Shown: positions 1 through 7,142, counted from the first letter of the stretch. The stretch: DNA of 14,603 nucleotides from CBCPMX01 sp965120355 (GCA_965120355.1 CBCPMX010000067.1:1-14603); one strand, 5' to 3'. Translations and numbers: made by a program. Notes: generated by a model from the sequence alone, not told the origin.

Positions 1-61
1 ACGGCCGGATTTTCTCCCACGCCCCATCGCTTATATCGTGTCGTTCCTGTTCTCTCGCCAT
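1..61 (-). CDS. IS5-like transposase, N-terminal fragment (runs off the left edge)
   Basis: Only the first 20 codons are in the window. The minus strand has a strong ribosome-binding site (AGGAGGGC) seven bases before an ATG at 61. The peptide ends in HDISDGAWEKIRP, which resembles the opening of IS5-family transposases of the short DUF4096-type ('DLTDEQWERIEPLLP'). Such proteins catalyse DDE transposition of a roughly 1 kb element. The rest of the gene and the far inverted repeat lie outside the window, so whether the element is intact is unknown. The near terminal repeat should lie between about 62 and 146, but I cannot identify it without the other end. The assignment rests on a short peptide and should be read as probable. 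Confidence 0.6.
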   Translation of the reverse strand, partial: MAREQERHDISDGAWEKIRP

Positions 62-79
62 TTTTTGCCCTCCTCTACT

Positions 80-101
80 TCGAGAACTATTCGAGAACTA
101 T
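80..101. repeat. 11-bp perfect tandem direct repeat
   Basis: TCGAGAACTAT occurs twice back to back (80-90 and 91-101), between the putative -10 and the ribosome-binding site of the transposase fragment. It is probably a slippage duplication in the transposase 5' leader. Alternatively it may be a repeated protein-binding site. Confidence 0.85.
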
Positions 102-128
102 TATATCATACTTTTATTGACGACACCA
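100..128 (-). promoter_or_regulatory. Possible transposase promoter
   Basis: On the minus strand TATAAT (105 to 100) lies 38 bases before the transposase ATG. At 17-base spacing the -35 position reads TGGTGT, a poor match, so only the -10 is convincing. Confidence 0.35.
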
Positions 129-146
129 CCTAAAGGAGGAGCCATT

Positions 147-269
147 ATGAGAAAAATGGTATCAAACATGATTTCGCTTTTGTCGGCATGTGTATTGGTA
201 TTAGGAGTCTTTCCTACATATACAATTTTTGTGCCCTGTCATACCTTGCCCTCGCAAATTAGCGGTTGA
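147..269 (+). CDS. 40-aa signal-peptide-like ORF, possibly a truncated secreted-protein gene
   Basis: A near-perfect Shine-Dalgarno (AAAGGAGGA, 133-141) stands five bases before ATG 147. The product starts MRKMVSNMISLLSACVLVLG, continues VFPTYTIFV, and stops after 40 residues. Its positive start, long hydrophobic core and Pro/Thr-rich exit look like a Sec signal peptide or a single membrane helix. There is no mature domain behind it, so I read it as the 5' remnant of a secreted-protein gene left next to an insertion sequence. A genuine small membrane peptide, or a leader ORF for the next gene, is also possible. Its stop lies seven bases before the next gene's ATG, so translation could be coupled. 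No homologue is recognised. Confidence 0.4.
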   Translation: MRKMVSNMISLLSACVLVLGVFPTYTIFVPCHTLPSQISG

Positions 270-276
270 TGCTGGC

Positions 277-888
277 ATGAAACGAAAAAAAGGAACGATC
301 CTTTTCAGTTGCATTGCGCTTTTTGCGGTGCTGGTGGGGATGCTTTATTATGTAGAATTCTACAGATTCCCATTTCTGCGCTTGGCATGGCAAAACCGGG
401 GACTCTACCACACCATATGGACGCATTCTCAAACGGTGTACGAGGGAAACATCTTGGAGTGCTATGTGACCGAACACAATGGCCGCTATGTGACCGCGTT
501 TTATTTGCGGGAGTCCGGCACAAACGGCTCCTTCAAGCTGAAGCAAGAAAATTATGAACGCAGCTGGGATAGCAGCTGGGGCAGAATTGACCCGGAGGCA
601 TACCAGTCCCTCCCGTCTTATGCCGAGCTCTTGCGTATGGGCAGAAGCACCTGGGAAGAAAGCCGGCGGACCTATCATCTGAATGTCTGGCCTATTTTGG
701 AAGAAACGCCGGAACACTTCGTCGGCAGCAAGGATGTGGACGGCACCGTCTGGATTCTCTCAGAGGACATCGACCATCAAGGTACGCCGGTTTGGGTGAT
801 GTTTGCCTATACAACCGACAGCGACCGGTTTGGCTGCGAGGAAATCCGAAACCTTCTGCTGCTGGAGCCAGACAATTCCGCCGAATAG
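277..888 (+). CDS. Hypothetical single-span membrane protein (203 aa)
   Basis: I do not recognise this family. ATG 277 is preferred over an upstream in-frame TTG at 229 because it gives a standard N-terminus: MKRKKG, then one hydrophobic segment at about residues 8-25. The remaining ~175 residues are soluble, rich in Tyr, Trp, Glu and Arg, and probably lie outside the membrane. No lipobox is seen. There is no good Shine-Dalgarno before ATG 277. The strong site upstream belongs to the small ORF at 147-269, so coupled translation is plausible. The gene ends just before a strong terminator, so it is the last of its transcription unit. Base composition is more AT-rich than the genes to the right, suggesting a different origin. 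Alternatives include an accessory or prophage-type membrane protein; no function is proposed. Confidence 0.75.
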   Translation: MKRKKGTILFSCIALFAVLVGMLYYVEFYRFPFLRLAWQNRGLYHTIWTHSQTVYEGNILECYVTEHNGRYVTAFYLRESGTNGSFKLKQENYERSWDSSWGRIDPEAYQSLPSYAELLRMGRSTWEESRRTYHLNVWPILEETPEHFVGSKDVDGTVWILSEDIDHQGTPVWVMFAYTTDSDRFGCEEIRNLLLLEPDNSAE

Positions 889-898
889 ACAATCTTTT

Positions 899-934
899 GC
901 CGCATCATAGTAGGCCTATGATGCGGCTTTTTTT
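899..934 (+). terminator. Rho-independent terminator of the left plus-strand unit
   Basis: A perfect 12-bp stem (899-910 with 916-927) closes a five-base loop and is followed by seven T (928-934). It lies 10 bases after the stop codon at 888. Confidence 0.93.
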
Positions 935-989
935 GGTCACAAGGCGCGCCGGGACGGACTGGCCAAACAAAAGGCTGCCAAAGACAGAC

Positions 990-1020
990 AAAAAAGCGTC
1001 GCCCGGCAAAGCCGGGCGAC
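990..1020 (-). terminator. Rho-independent terminator of the flavin oxidoreductase gene
   Basis: A perfect 10-bp GC-rich stem, GTCGCCCGGC with GCCGGGCGAC (998-1007 and 1011-1020), has a three-base loop. Read on the minus strand it runs into GC and then a T-tract (A-tract 990-995 on plus). It lies 32 bases beyond the stop codon at 1053. Confidence 0.93.
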
Positions 1021-1052
1021 GGGAAGGCCTAAGGCCTTGTTTAGAGCGTATT

Positions 1053-3041
1053 TTACAGCTGTACCGCAGCGTCGTAAGCCATCCGAGTGGCAGTGCGGAC
1101 GTTCTTCGCAATGACACAGTCGCCGATGGGGGTGAAGTCGGGGGCGCACTCACGGAAGCTCTCGGCCAGATCCTGGCGCGGACGCATGCCGGAGGACATG
1201 ACCACGTTGTCGGCGGGTACAAACTGCTCGTTGCCGTCCTTGTCCACAAAGCTGACGCCTTCGGTGGTGATGCCGGTGCAGCGGGCGGAGGTGTAGCTGA
1301 CGATACCGGCCTTGTCCATCTCGCCCAGCATGACGCCGCGGGTCAGATGGAAGGTCTCGGGGCACAGCTCGGGCAGCATCTCGATAATGGAGACTTTCTT
1401 GCCCTTTTCGGCCAGAGCCAGGGCGGTCTCGCAGCCCACTTCGCCGCCGCCGATGAGGACAATATTTTCGCCCAACTCGGCAATGTGCTTATAGGCTTCC
1501 TCAGCGATCAGGACGTTGGGGCCGTCGGTGCCGGGGATCGGCGGCACAAAGGCGTTGGCGCCCACGGCGGCCAGCACCACGTCGGGATGCATGGCGGAGA
1601 TCAGCTCCGGGGTGGCCTCGGTATTGAGCATCACGCGTACAGCGGAGCGGCCCACCTTGTCGATCTGGTAGTGCATGAACTTGGCCAGGTCGTACTTGAA
1701 GGACACCTGCTCGGAGAACACCAGCTTGCCGCCCAGACGGTCCGCCTTCTCCACGATGGTGACGTCATGGCCACGCTCGGACGCGGTGATGGCAGCCTGC
1801 ATACCGGAGGGGCCGCCGCCAATGATGACGACCTTCTTCTTCTCGCCCACGGGCGGAATCAGATCCTTGAGCTGATTCTCGCGGCCCACGGTGGGGTTGA
1901 CGGAGCAGGCGAAGGTCTTGGTGGTGGGTTTGGTGTACTCCAGGCAGTGGAAGCACTTGATGCAGGGAATGATCTCTTCCGGCTTGCCGCACTTGGCCTT
2001 GTTGGGCATCTGCGGGTCGGCGATGGTGCCGCGGGCCATGGAGACGATGTCCGCGCCGCCGGTGGCCAGGGTCTCTTCGATCAGATCCGGGCTCTGGAAC
2101 GCGCCCAGGGTCAGCACCGGCTGAGGCACGCCCAGTTCTTTGATGCGGCGGGCCAGGTAGGCGTTGTTGGCGGGCTTATGGAAGATGGTGGGGTGCATAA
2201 TGGCTTCGGTGCCGGGGATGGACATATTGCCGGCGGAGATGTGGGCAATGTCAATGCGGTCACCGGCCATGCGCAGGAACTCAGCGATATCTTCGGGCTG
2301 GAGCTGCTGGTCGGCGTTGGGATAGTCCACCAGATGCGCAAGCTCGGATCCGGAGATGCGGTACTCGATGAGGATCTTATGGCCGACTCTCTTACGGATG
2401 GCGTCCAGGATCATCATGGGGAAGCGGCAGCGGTTTTCAAAGGAGCCGCCGAACTCGTCCGTGCGCTTGTTGAACAGGGGGCTCATGAAGCGGTTGATCA
2501 CCAGACCGTGGCCGCCATGAATCAGAATGGAGTCAAAGCCGACGGCCACGGCCTGCTCGGCCACATTGGCGTAGTCTTCGGCAATGGCCTCCATGGCTTC
2601 GCGGGTCAGCATGGGGCGTTCGGAACCGTCGGGACCGGGCGTGCCGTCCACGGAGTAGAAGAAGTGCTCGCCCTCGCCCTTCTTGCCGCCGGTCCAGCCG
2701 GAGTAGAAGAAGGCCAACAGCTCAATGGACGCCTTGGCGCCATAAAAATGAATCTGATCGACGCACTTCTGCCAGTACCGGTGATAGGTGGTCTGCCGCA
2801 GATCCAGGTTGTGCCAGCCGGGCCGGAAGGGCGCCTGGGAGTTCATATCGTGGCCGGCAATGGTCACAGAAGCAGTGCCGCCGCGGGCTTTTTCCACATA
2901 GTAGGCGCGATAGGCGTCGGTGGGATAGGGCTCGTCGGTCTGCAGCAGATGGGGTGTGGCCGGGGCCTGGAAAATGCGGTTCTTATAAACCACGTTGCCC
3001 ACCTTCAGGGGGGAGAAGATATGGGGATAATACTGGTTCAA
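1053..3041 (-). CDS. OYE-family NAD(P)H:flavin oxidoreductase (FMN/4Fe-4S/FAD), BaiCD / 2,4-dienoyl-CoA reductase-like
   Basis: The 662-aa protein has the usual length and layout of the FadH/BaiCD/FldZ group, which reduces activated C=C bonds using NAD(P)H. Residues 1-350 form the FMN-binding TIM barrel (HGGHG at 175-179, then NKRTDEFGGSFENR at 191-204). Cysteines 360, 363, 366 and 379 should hold the 4Fe-4S cluster. FAD and NAD Rossmann motifs are GGGPSG (408-413) and GGGEVG (531-536), with a late GD at 640. The TTG start is chosen because AAGGAGG lies eight bases upstream. The enzyme is presumably cytosolic and monocistronic, with its own promoter and terminator. The third cysteine is one residue earlier than in E. 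coli FadH. The substrate (enoate, enoyl-CoA or steroid-type) cannot be told from sequence, and no bai-operon neighbours are present. Confidence 0.95.
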   Translation of the reverse strand: MNQYYPHIFSPLKVGNVVYKNRIFQAPATPHLLQTDEPYPTDAYRAYYVEKARGGTASVTIAGHDMNSQAPFRPGWHNLDLRQTTYHRYWQKCVDQIHFYGAKASIELLAFFYSGWTGGKKGEGEHFFYSVDGTPGPDGSERPMLTREAMEAIAEDYANVAEQAVAVGFDSILIHGGHGLVINRFMSPLFNKRTDEFGGSFENRCRFPMMILDAIRKRVGHKILIEYRISGSELAHLVDYPNADQQLQPEDIAEFLRMAGDRIDIAHISAGNMSIPGTEAIMHPTIFHKPANNAYLARRIKELGVPQPVLTLGAFQSPDLIEETLATGGADIVSMARGTIADPQMPNKAKCGKPEEIIPCIKCFHCLEYTKPTTKTFACSVNPTVGRENQLKDLIPPVGEKKKVVIIGGGPSGMQAAITASERGHDVTIVEKADRLGGKLVFSEQVSFKYDLAKFMHYQIDKVGRSAVRVMLNTEATPELISAMHPDVVLAAVGANAFVPPIPGTDGPNVLIAEEAYKHIAELGENIVLIGGGEVGCETALALAEKGKKVSIIEMLPELCPETFHLTRGVMLGEMDKAGIVSYTSARCTGITTEGVSFVDKDGNEQFVPADNVVMSSGMRPRQDLAESFRECAPDFTPIGDCVIAKNVRTATRMAYDAAVQL

Positions 3042-3080
3042 AGCAGGTTCCTCCTTGTATCGTCGGTGATTTAGAGTGCA

Positions 3081-3116
3081 ATTTCAATAACCTTATTGTA
3101 TCGAAATAATTGAAAT
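3081..3116. promoter_or_regulatory. Inverted repeat over the oxidoreductase promoter (possible operator)
   Basis: ATTTCAAT (3081-3088) and ATTGAAAT (3109-3116) form a perfect 8-bp inverted repeat that brackets the -10. A second one, CAATAA-CC-TTATTG (3085-3098), overlaps the -10 itself. The placement would suit a repressor site, but the sequence is AT-rich and chance is possible. Confidence 0.35.
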
Positions 3117-3123
3117 GTGTCAA
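3095..3123 (-). promoter_or_regulatory. SigA-type promoter of the flavin oxidoreductase
   Basis: On the minus strand TTGACA (3123 to 3118), a 17-base spacer and TACAAT (3100 to 3095) match the vegetative consensus at 11 of 12 positions. The start site should fall near 3088, giving a leader of about 47 bases. Confidence 0.9.
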
Positions 3124-3171
3124 CAGTTTTCCCGCCCGCCGCAACCGGTCACTTTTCCCTCTACACGCACT

Positions 3172-3203
3172 TTTTTGCCCCTGGGAGCGAATAAGGGCAA
3201 AAA
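3172..3203. repeat. Inverted repeat in the divergent intergenic region
   Basis: TTTTTGCCC (3172-3180) and GGGCAAAAA (3195-3203) are perfect complements around a 14-base gap. It lies between the two divergent promoters, so it is unlikely to be a terminator of a known gene and may be a binding site. The remainder of 3124-3474 shows no convincing gene. Confidence 0.4.
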
Positions 3204-3420
3204 TCATCCCCAAGGGTCGAAAATGACCCAGATCCGGAAGCACGGGGGACGCGCCCAAACTGACAATGGGAGCGCGCCAGGCGCTGCACAGGCGGGCAGA
3301 GACTGCCGCCGGGACAGAGATGGGCTTTGGACAATTTGCCCGAATCGCCTGCCGCAATTTCATCGAATTGCTGAATTTCCATCCGGGCAGGAACAATGTA
3401 TGCCGCTATGCGTCCAATCC

Positions 3421-3431
3421 TGTGGTAAGAT
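3421..3431 (+). promoter_or_regulatory. Possible extended -10 promoter of the SLH protein gene
   Basis: TGG followed by TAAGAT (3426-3431) fits an extended -10 element 43 bases before ATG 3475. No -35 is seen at the proper distance, so this is tentative. Confidence 0.35.
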
Positions 3432-3474
3432 AGTTCCATCAGAGTTCAAGATGCACAGAAAGGACGGCATATAC

Positions 3475-5646
3475 ATGAAAAAACGAATGCGATCGCTTGC
3501 ACTGGTTTTGCTCCTGGTACTGTCCTGTACGGTGACGCCGGCACTGGCGGCCAGCGAGGATGAATTGACGCAGGTTACCGTGGCTGTCAAGGAACAGCTG
3601 CAAATTGGGGACCAGTACACCGGATTTCAGAGCAGCTGCGAAGACCTGGGCCTGATGCGCTACTGGAGCCTGTATTGGTCCGACGACGCGGGCGGCTCGG
3701 TCAGCGTCACGGCCGACCAGACCGGCAAGATCCTGTACTACACCGCCTATACCGGCGGCTCCACTGCCAGCGCCTCCGGCTTCTATAGCCCTGCGTTCCC
3801 CAAGGTCAGTCAGGAGCAGGTGGCTCAGGCTGCCGGGGCTTTCCTGGAGCGGGTTTTGGCTGCGCCGGAATCCTATGCGCTGGAGCCGGTGACGCTGGAG
3901 ACCAACGGTTTTCAGCAGTCGGTCTATGTCCGGGGGACGCTGCTGCTGAACGGCGTGGAAACCGATTTGGGCTTCCGGGTCCGGGTGGATCTGGAGACCC
4001 TGGAGGTGACCTATTACAGCCGCGACGACAGCTGGAGCGGCTATTATGACCCGGACATTCCCGCTGCCCAGCCGGCGGTGGCTGCCCAGGACGCTGAGGC
4101 ACAGCTGCATTCCGTCCTGGCGTTGGAGCTGCGGTATGTAGACGATGCCGATGGAGCCATTGCGCTGCGGTATGTGCCGGTGACGGAAGGGAACTGGTAT
4201 GTGGATGCCCAAACCGGCCAGCGGACCGATTTGGCGCAGGTCTATGAGGGACTGTCCGTTTTCTACTACGGATCGGCCACTGAGGCGGCGGCGGACAGCA
4301 GCGCCGGCAACGGCCTGACGGAAGTGGAGCAGGCGGCTATTGAGCAGATGGCGGACGCCCTGTCCGCCCAGGAGCTGGATGCGGTGGTGCGCCAGTGGGA
4401 GGCGCTGGGCCTGGCGGACATGACCCAGGCGGGCGCCAGCTACACCATGGACCAGGACGGCCAAATTACCTGCCGGCTGACCTATAGCCGCCCGCTGGCG
4501 GAGGACGAACTGGCAGAGGAATATGCCGGCGACCCGGAGTATGCGGCTTATCTGCTGTCCTCCGGCGAGGCGGTGCTGCGCAAGTATATCACCGTAGACG
4601 CCAAAACTGGAGCTGTGCTCCAGGTCTCCACCACCGATTATCTGGCCAAGGACAGCTTCTCCGGCGACGAAGCCGCCGTGGTACAGGACTTCCTGGCGGC
4701 AATGTATCCGGAGGAATACGCCTCCACAGTGCCCACTGGCGAAGACGGGCTGACCTTCACCCGCCAGGTCAACGGCATTCCCTATTATACCAACTACCTA
4801 TCCGCCTCGGTCTGCGGCCTGGACGGCTCCATCCGCACCTTCCGGATGGAATGGGAGGAAGCGGCCCAGTTCCCGGCCCCGGAAGAGATTCTCACTTTGG
4901 AGGAAGCCCTGGAGCTCTATGCGGGCTGTTATGAGGCGGCGCTGCGGTATGTGGCCTATCCTGTCCAGGAGAGCAGCAGCGATGCCCAGTGGCTGACTTA
5001 CAGCCAGATGTTCGGCGGCGTCAGCTATCGCTGGGTGCTGGCCTATGTGCTGGACAGCAGCGAAACGGTGGTGGGCATTGATGCGTTTACCGGCCAGCCG
5101 GTGGGCGCGGACAGCCAGAACGGCAGCTCCACAGCGCTGGCTTACACCGACAGCGTCAACAGTTATGCCCGGACCGAGATTGAAACCCTGGCCGCCTACG
5201 GCATCGGCTTTGGCCAGGCAGAGACCTTCCGCCCCACGGCCCAGCTGACCCAACGGGAGATGCTGGTGCTGCTGCTGAACGCCGTTGGCTATGACTACGA
5301 TGTGGACGCCATGGACGAAGAGACGGAGGCCAGCCTCTATGAGGAGGCGCGCTACCAGGGCCTGATTACCCAGGAGCAGCAGGACCCCGACGCACCGGTA
5401 ACCCGGATGGACTTTGTCAGGACGCTGGTGGGCGCGTCGGTCTACGGCGCGGCCGCACAGGTCCAGGGCATCTACACCACCACCTTTGCAGACGCGGCGG
5501 CCATTGCAGGTGAAGATTTGGGCTATGTGGCGCTGGCGGAGGGGCTGGGCATTGTTGGCGGAGATGAAAATCACAATTTTAACCCCGATCGCGTGATGAC
5601 GCGCCAGGATGCGGCCATTATGCTGTTCAACTTTATGTCCATCTGA
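3475..5646 (+). CDS. Secreted protein with YcdB/PepSY-like repeats and three C-terminal SLH domains (723 aa)
   Basis: The start is ATG 3475, with AAAGGA ten bases upstream; longer in-frame readings lack a signal peptide. Residues 1-25 are a Sec signal peptide (MKKR, hydrophobic core, cut after Ala-Leu-Ala). The middle, about 30-550, carries recurring short units of the form D-x-x-TG-x (GKILYYTAY near 84, VDAQTGQ near 235, VDAKTGAV near 372, IDAFTGQPV near 536). These resemble YcdB/YcdC (DUF4901) or PepSY-like repeats. The last ~170 residues hold three SLH units (near 551-605, 610-660 and 662-723), with typical GIGFGQAETFRPTAQLTQRE and NFNPDRVMTRQDAA elements. SLH modules normally anchor proteins to cell-wall polymers, so a cell-surface location is expected. 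The mature protein is very acidic. Its biochemical role is unknown. Confidence 0.93.
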   Translation: MKKRMRSLALVLLLVLSCTVTPALAASEDELTQVTVAVKEQLQIGDQYTGFQSSCEDLGLMRYWSLYWSDDAGGSVSVTADQTGKILYYTAYTGGSTASASGFYSPAFPKVSQEQVAQAAGAFLERVLAAPESYALEPVTLETNGFQQSVYVRGTLLLNGVETDLGFRVRVDLETLEVTYYSRDDSWSGYYDPDIPAAQPAVAAQDAEAQLHSVLALELRYVDDADGAIALRYVPVTEGNWYVDAQTGQRTDLAQVYEGLSVFYYGSATEAAADSSAGNGLTEVEQAAIEQMADALSAQELDAVVRQWEALGLADMTQAGASYTMDQDGQITCRLTYSRPLAEDELAEEYAGDPEYAAYLLSSGEAVLRKYITVDAKTGAVLQVSTTDYLAKDSFSGDEAAVVQDFLAAMYPEEYASTVPTGEDGLTFTRQVNGIPYYTNYLSASVCGLDGSIRTFRMEWEEAAQFPAPEEILTLEEALELYAGCYEAALRYVAYPVQESSSDAQWLTYSQMFGGVSYRWVLAYVLDSSETVVGIDAFTGQPVGADSQNGSSTALAYTDSVNSYARTEIETLAAYGIGFGQAETFRPTAQLTQREMLVLLLNAVGYDYDVDAMDEETEASLYEEARYQGLITQEQQDPDAPVTRMDFVRTLVGASVYGAAAQVQGIYTTTFADAAAIAGEDLGYVALAEGLGIVGGDENHNFNPDRVMTRQDAAIMLFNFMSI

Positions 5647-5665
5647 AAACCCGCATATATAAAAT

Positions 5666-5700
5666 CCGCAGGGCGGCAGCCAACGGCTGCCGCCCTGCGG
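5666..5700. terminator. Probable bidirectional terminator between convergent genes
   Basis: A perfect 16-bp stem (5666-5681 with 5685-5700) with an AAC loop follows the SLH gene stop by 20 bases. The plus side is followed only by GCAGTTT. On the minus side the stem leads into ATTTTA, so it may serve the convergent hydro-lyase gene as well. Confidence 0.75.
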
Positions 5701-5735
5701 GCAGTTTGAAGGGAAAGCGGCGGCGCCGCGGCAGC

Positions 5736-5753
5736 TGCGCAAACCATTGCGCA
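5736..5753. repeat. Short inverted repeat in the 5701-5883 gap
   Basis: TGCGCAA (5736-5742) and TTGCGCA (5747-5753) are perfect complements around ACCA. The 180-base gap is GC-rich with several GC palindromes, but I see no gene in it. This may be part of the 3' region of the hydro-lyase transcript. Confidence 0.5.
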
Positions 5754-5883
5754 ACAGGGATTTGCGAATTTGACGGCGCTGTTGCTGCGCCGGCTCCTCG
5801 CGCAGAAAAACCGGCGGTCTGGCGGGGCTTTGTTCGCCCACAGCATGCGCTGCGTTGTTGGGAGGTTCCCTGAGAAGAACCGT

Positions 5884-6447
5884 CTAGCTTTCGTCCAAGA
5901 CCTGATACGCCTTCCGCCCGTCCCGGAACAGATTTCCGCCGTGACAGTCAATAGCGCAGGTAATGGGCAGGTTTTGCACAGTAAAGCGCTTGACAGACTC
6001 ACAGCCCAGATCCGCAAACGCGATTTCTTCGGCCTGTTTGACGCATCCGGCGATCAGCGCCCCGGCGCCGCCGACGGCGCAGAAATAGGCGGACTGGTTG
6101 CGGACGATGGCATCGCAGACGGCCTGAGACCGTTCGCCTTTGCCAATCATGGCCACCAGGCCCAGATCCAGAAGCCGCGGCGTATAGGGGTCCATGCGGC
6201 CGGAGGTGGTGGGGCCGCAGGAGCCCACGGCCATGCCCTTCTGGGCCGGTGTGGGACCGGCGTAGTAAATGACGGCCCGGGTCAAATCATAGGGCAGCGG
6301 TTCGCCTTGATCCAGCAGCTGAAAAATGCGCTTGTGCGCCGCGTCCCGGGAGGTATAGACCGTGCCGCTGAGCAGGACCCGGTCCCCGGCGCGGAGGGTG
6401 GGCAGCGCCGCTTTCAGCGCGTCCGTGTGAAGCTGGTACGTTGCCAT
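5884..6447 (-). CDS. Class I (Fe-S) fumarate hydratase / L-tartrate dehydratase-type beta subunit
   Basis: The 187-aa product matches the C-terminal/beta part of iron-sulphur hydro-lyases that interconvert fumarate and malate (or dehydrate tartrate). Visible family motifs are GTVYTSRDAAHKR (28-40), YYAGPTP (61-67), SCGPTTSGRMDPYTP (76-90), IGKG (101-104) and AIDCHGGNLF (165-174). The length is normal for a stand-alone beta subunit. The cluster-binding cysteines of the family reside in the alpha subunit, which is not in the window. The ATG shares its A with the TGA stop of the upstream coiled-coil gene (TGATG), so the two are probably translated together. Without alpha its partner must be encoded elsewhere, or it acts in an unusual complex. 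Fumarase and tartrate dehydratase cannot be distinguished here. Confidence 0.9.
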   Translation of the reverse strand: MATYQLHTDALKAALPTLRAGDRVLLSGTVYTSRDAAHKRIFQLLDQGEPLPYDLTRAVIYYAGPTPAQKGMAVGSCGPTTSGRMDPYTPRLLDLGLVAMIGKGERSQAVCDAIVRNQSAYFCAVGGAGALIAGCVKQAEEIAFADLGCESVKRFTVQNLPITCAIDCHGGNLFRDGRKAYQVLDES

Positions 6448-7076
6448 CAGTCCGCCTCGCTTTCCAAATCTGTTTCGGCGGGCAGTTCCAGCTGCCGCAG
6501 AGAGACTTCCGTCTCGTTGAACAGCACATGCAGATCGGCCAGCGCTTCCCGCATCCGCTCCATGTTATCGGAAATGTCCGCATAGAGGGCGCTGGCTTCG
6601 CCGCTGATGTCGTCCAGCTTTGTCAGCGCGTCCTGCTGAATGGAGGCCACCTGGAAATACAGCTCCGTGGCCCGTTTGCGGGCCAACCGCTCTACGGCCT
6701 CCGCCCGCCGGTATGCGCACAGCTCCTTGACCGGGAGGGGCGGCGCTGCGGGCTGGTCTTCCTCCGGCGGCACAGAAGGCGCTTCCGGCGCTTCCGGCGG
6801 TTCGGGAAGCGGCTCCGGCTCGGGCGCAGTGCAATCATCCAGCGCTTTTTGCAGCGAACGATTTTCTTCCCGCAGCCGTTCAGCCTCCTGGCGGAGCAGG
6901 GCGGCCTCTTCCCGCAGGGCGTCCACGTCCCTGGACAGCTGTGCTGCCCGGTCCTCCAGGTCCTTCTTTTCCCGTTGGGCCTGCAGATTGGCCTGTTCAA
7001 TATACCGGATGACGTCGGCCCGGTTGAACCCGCCGACAGAGGTGCGGAATTTCACAAGATCAGGGTTGTTTTCCAT
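6447..7076 (-). CDS. DivIVA-like coiled-coil protein (209 aa)
   Basis: The N-terminus has FRTSVGGFNRADVIRYIEQ (10-28), which resembles the short membrane-curvature-binding motif of DivIVA/GpsB proteins (F-x-x-x-x-x-GY/F-x-x-x-x-V-x-x-F/Y). It is followed by a heptad-rich coiled coil (28-80), a Pro/Glu linker (84-115) and a second long helix (117-196). No signal peptide or membrane span is present, so it is cytosolic, possibly at the division site or membrane. In better known relatives such proteins scaffold cell division or polar growth; that role is inferred here. ATG 7076 has GAGGG eight bases upstream and its own promoter at 7114-7142. The stop overlaps the start of the hydro-lyase beta gene by one base. 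It is much more diverged than canonical DivIVA and is not the primary divIVA gene. Confidence 0.75.
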   Translation of the reverse strand: MENNPDLVKFRTSVGGFNRADVIRYIEQANLQAQREKKDLEDRAAQLSRDVDALREEAALLRQEAERLREENRSLQKALDDCTAPEPEPLPEPPEAPEAPSVPPEEDQPAAPPLPVKELCAYRRAEAVERLARKRATELYFQVASIQQDALTKLDDISGEASALYADISDNMERMREALADLHVLFNETEVSLRQLELPAETDLESEAD

Positions 7077-7113
7077 GCGGATCCCTCACATTCGCTCGAA
7101 TTCTCTGCTTTCC

Positions 7114-7142
7114 ATCATAGCATATCCGGCGGCGGAAAACAA
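7114..7142 (-). promoter_or_regulatory. Promoter of the coiled-coil / hydro-lyase operon
   Basis: On the minus strand TTGTTT (7142 to 7137), a 17-base spacer and TATGAT (7119 to 7114), preceded by an extended TGC. It lies 38 bases before ATG 7076 and just after the NUDIX stop codon. Confidence 0.7.

Noticed and set aside
117..122. Outward-facing TTGACG as an IS-borne -35 driving the small ORF
   Set aside because: No -10 sequence is found at 16-18 bases downstream, so a hybrid promoter is not supported.
792..3074. A 760-codon open frame on the plus strand opposite the flavin oxidoreductase
   Set aside because: It is antisense to a gene with complete family motifs and is low-complexity (Gly/Ala/Val/His/Asp-rich), as expected from GC-biased third positions. 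No ribosome-binding site or domain is seen.
3266..3433. A 55-codon plus-strand ORF in the divergent intergenic region
   Set aside because: It has no ribosome-binding site or recognisable similarity, and its end overlaps the probable promoter of the SLH gene.
4798..5841. A 347-codon minus-strand ORF across the end of the SLH gene and the following gap
   Set aside because: It runs through the SLH coding sequence and the terminator stem, its composition is atypical, and it has no start signals.
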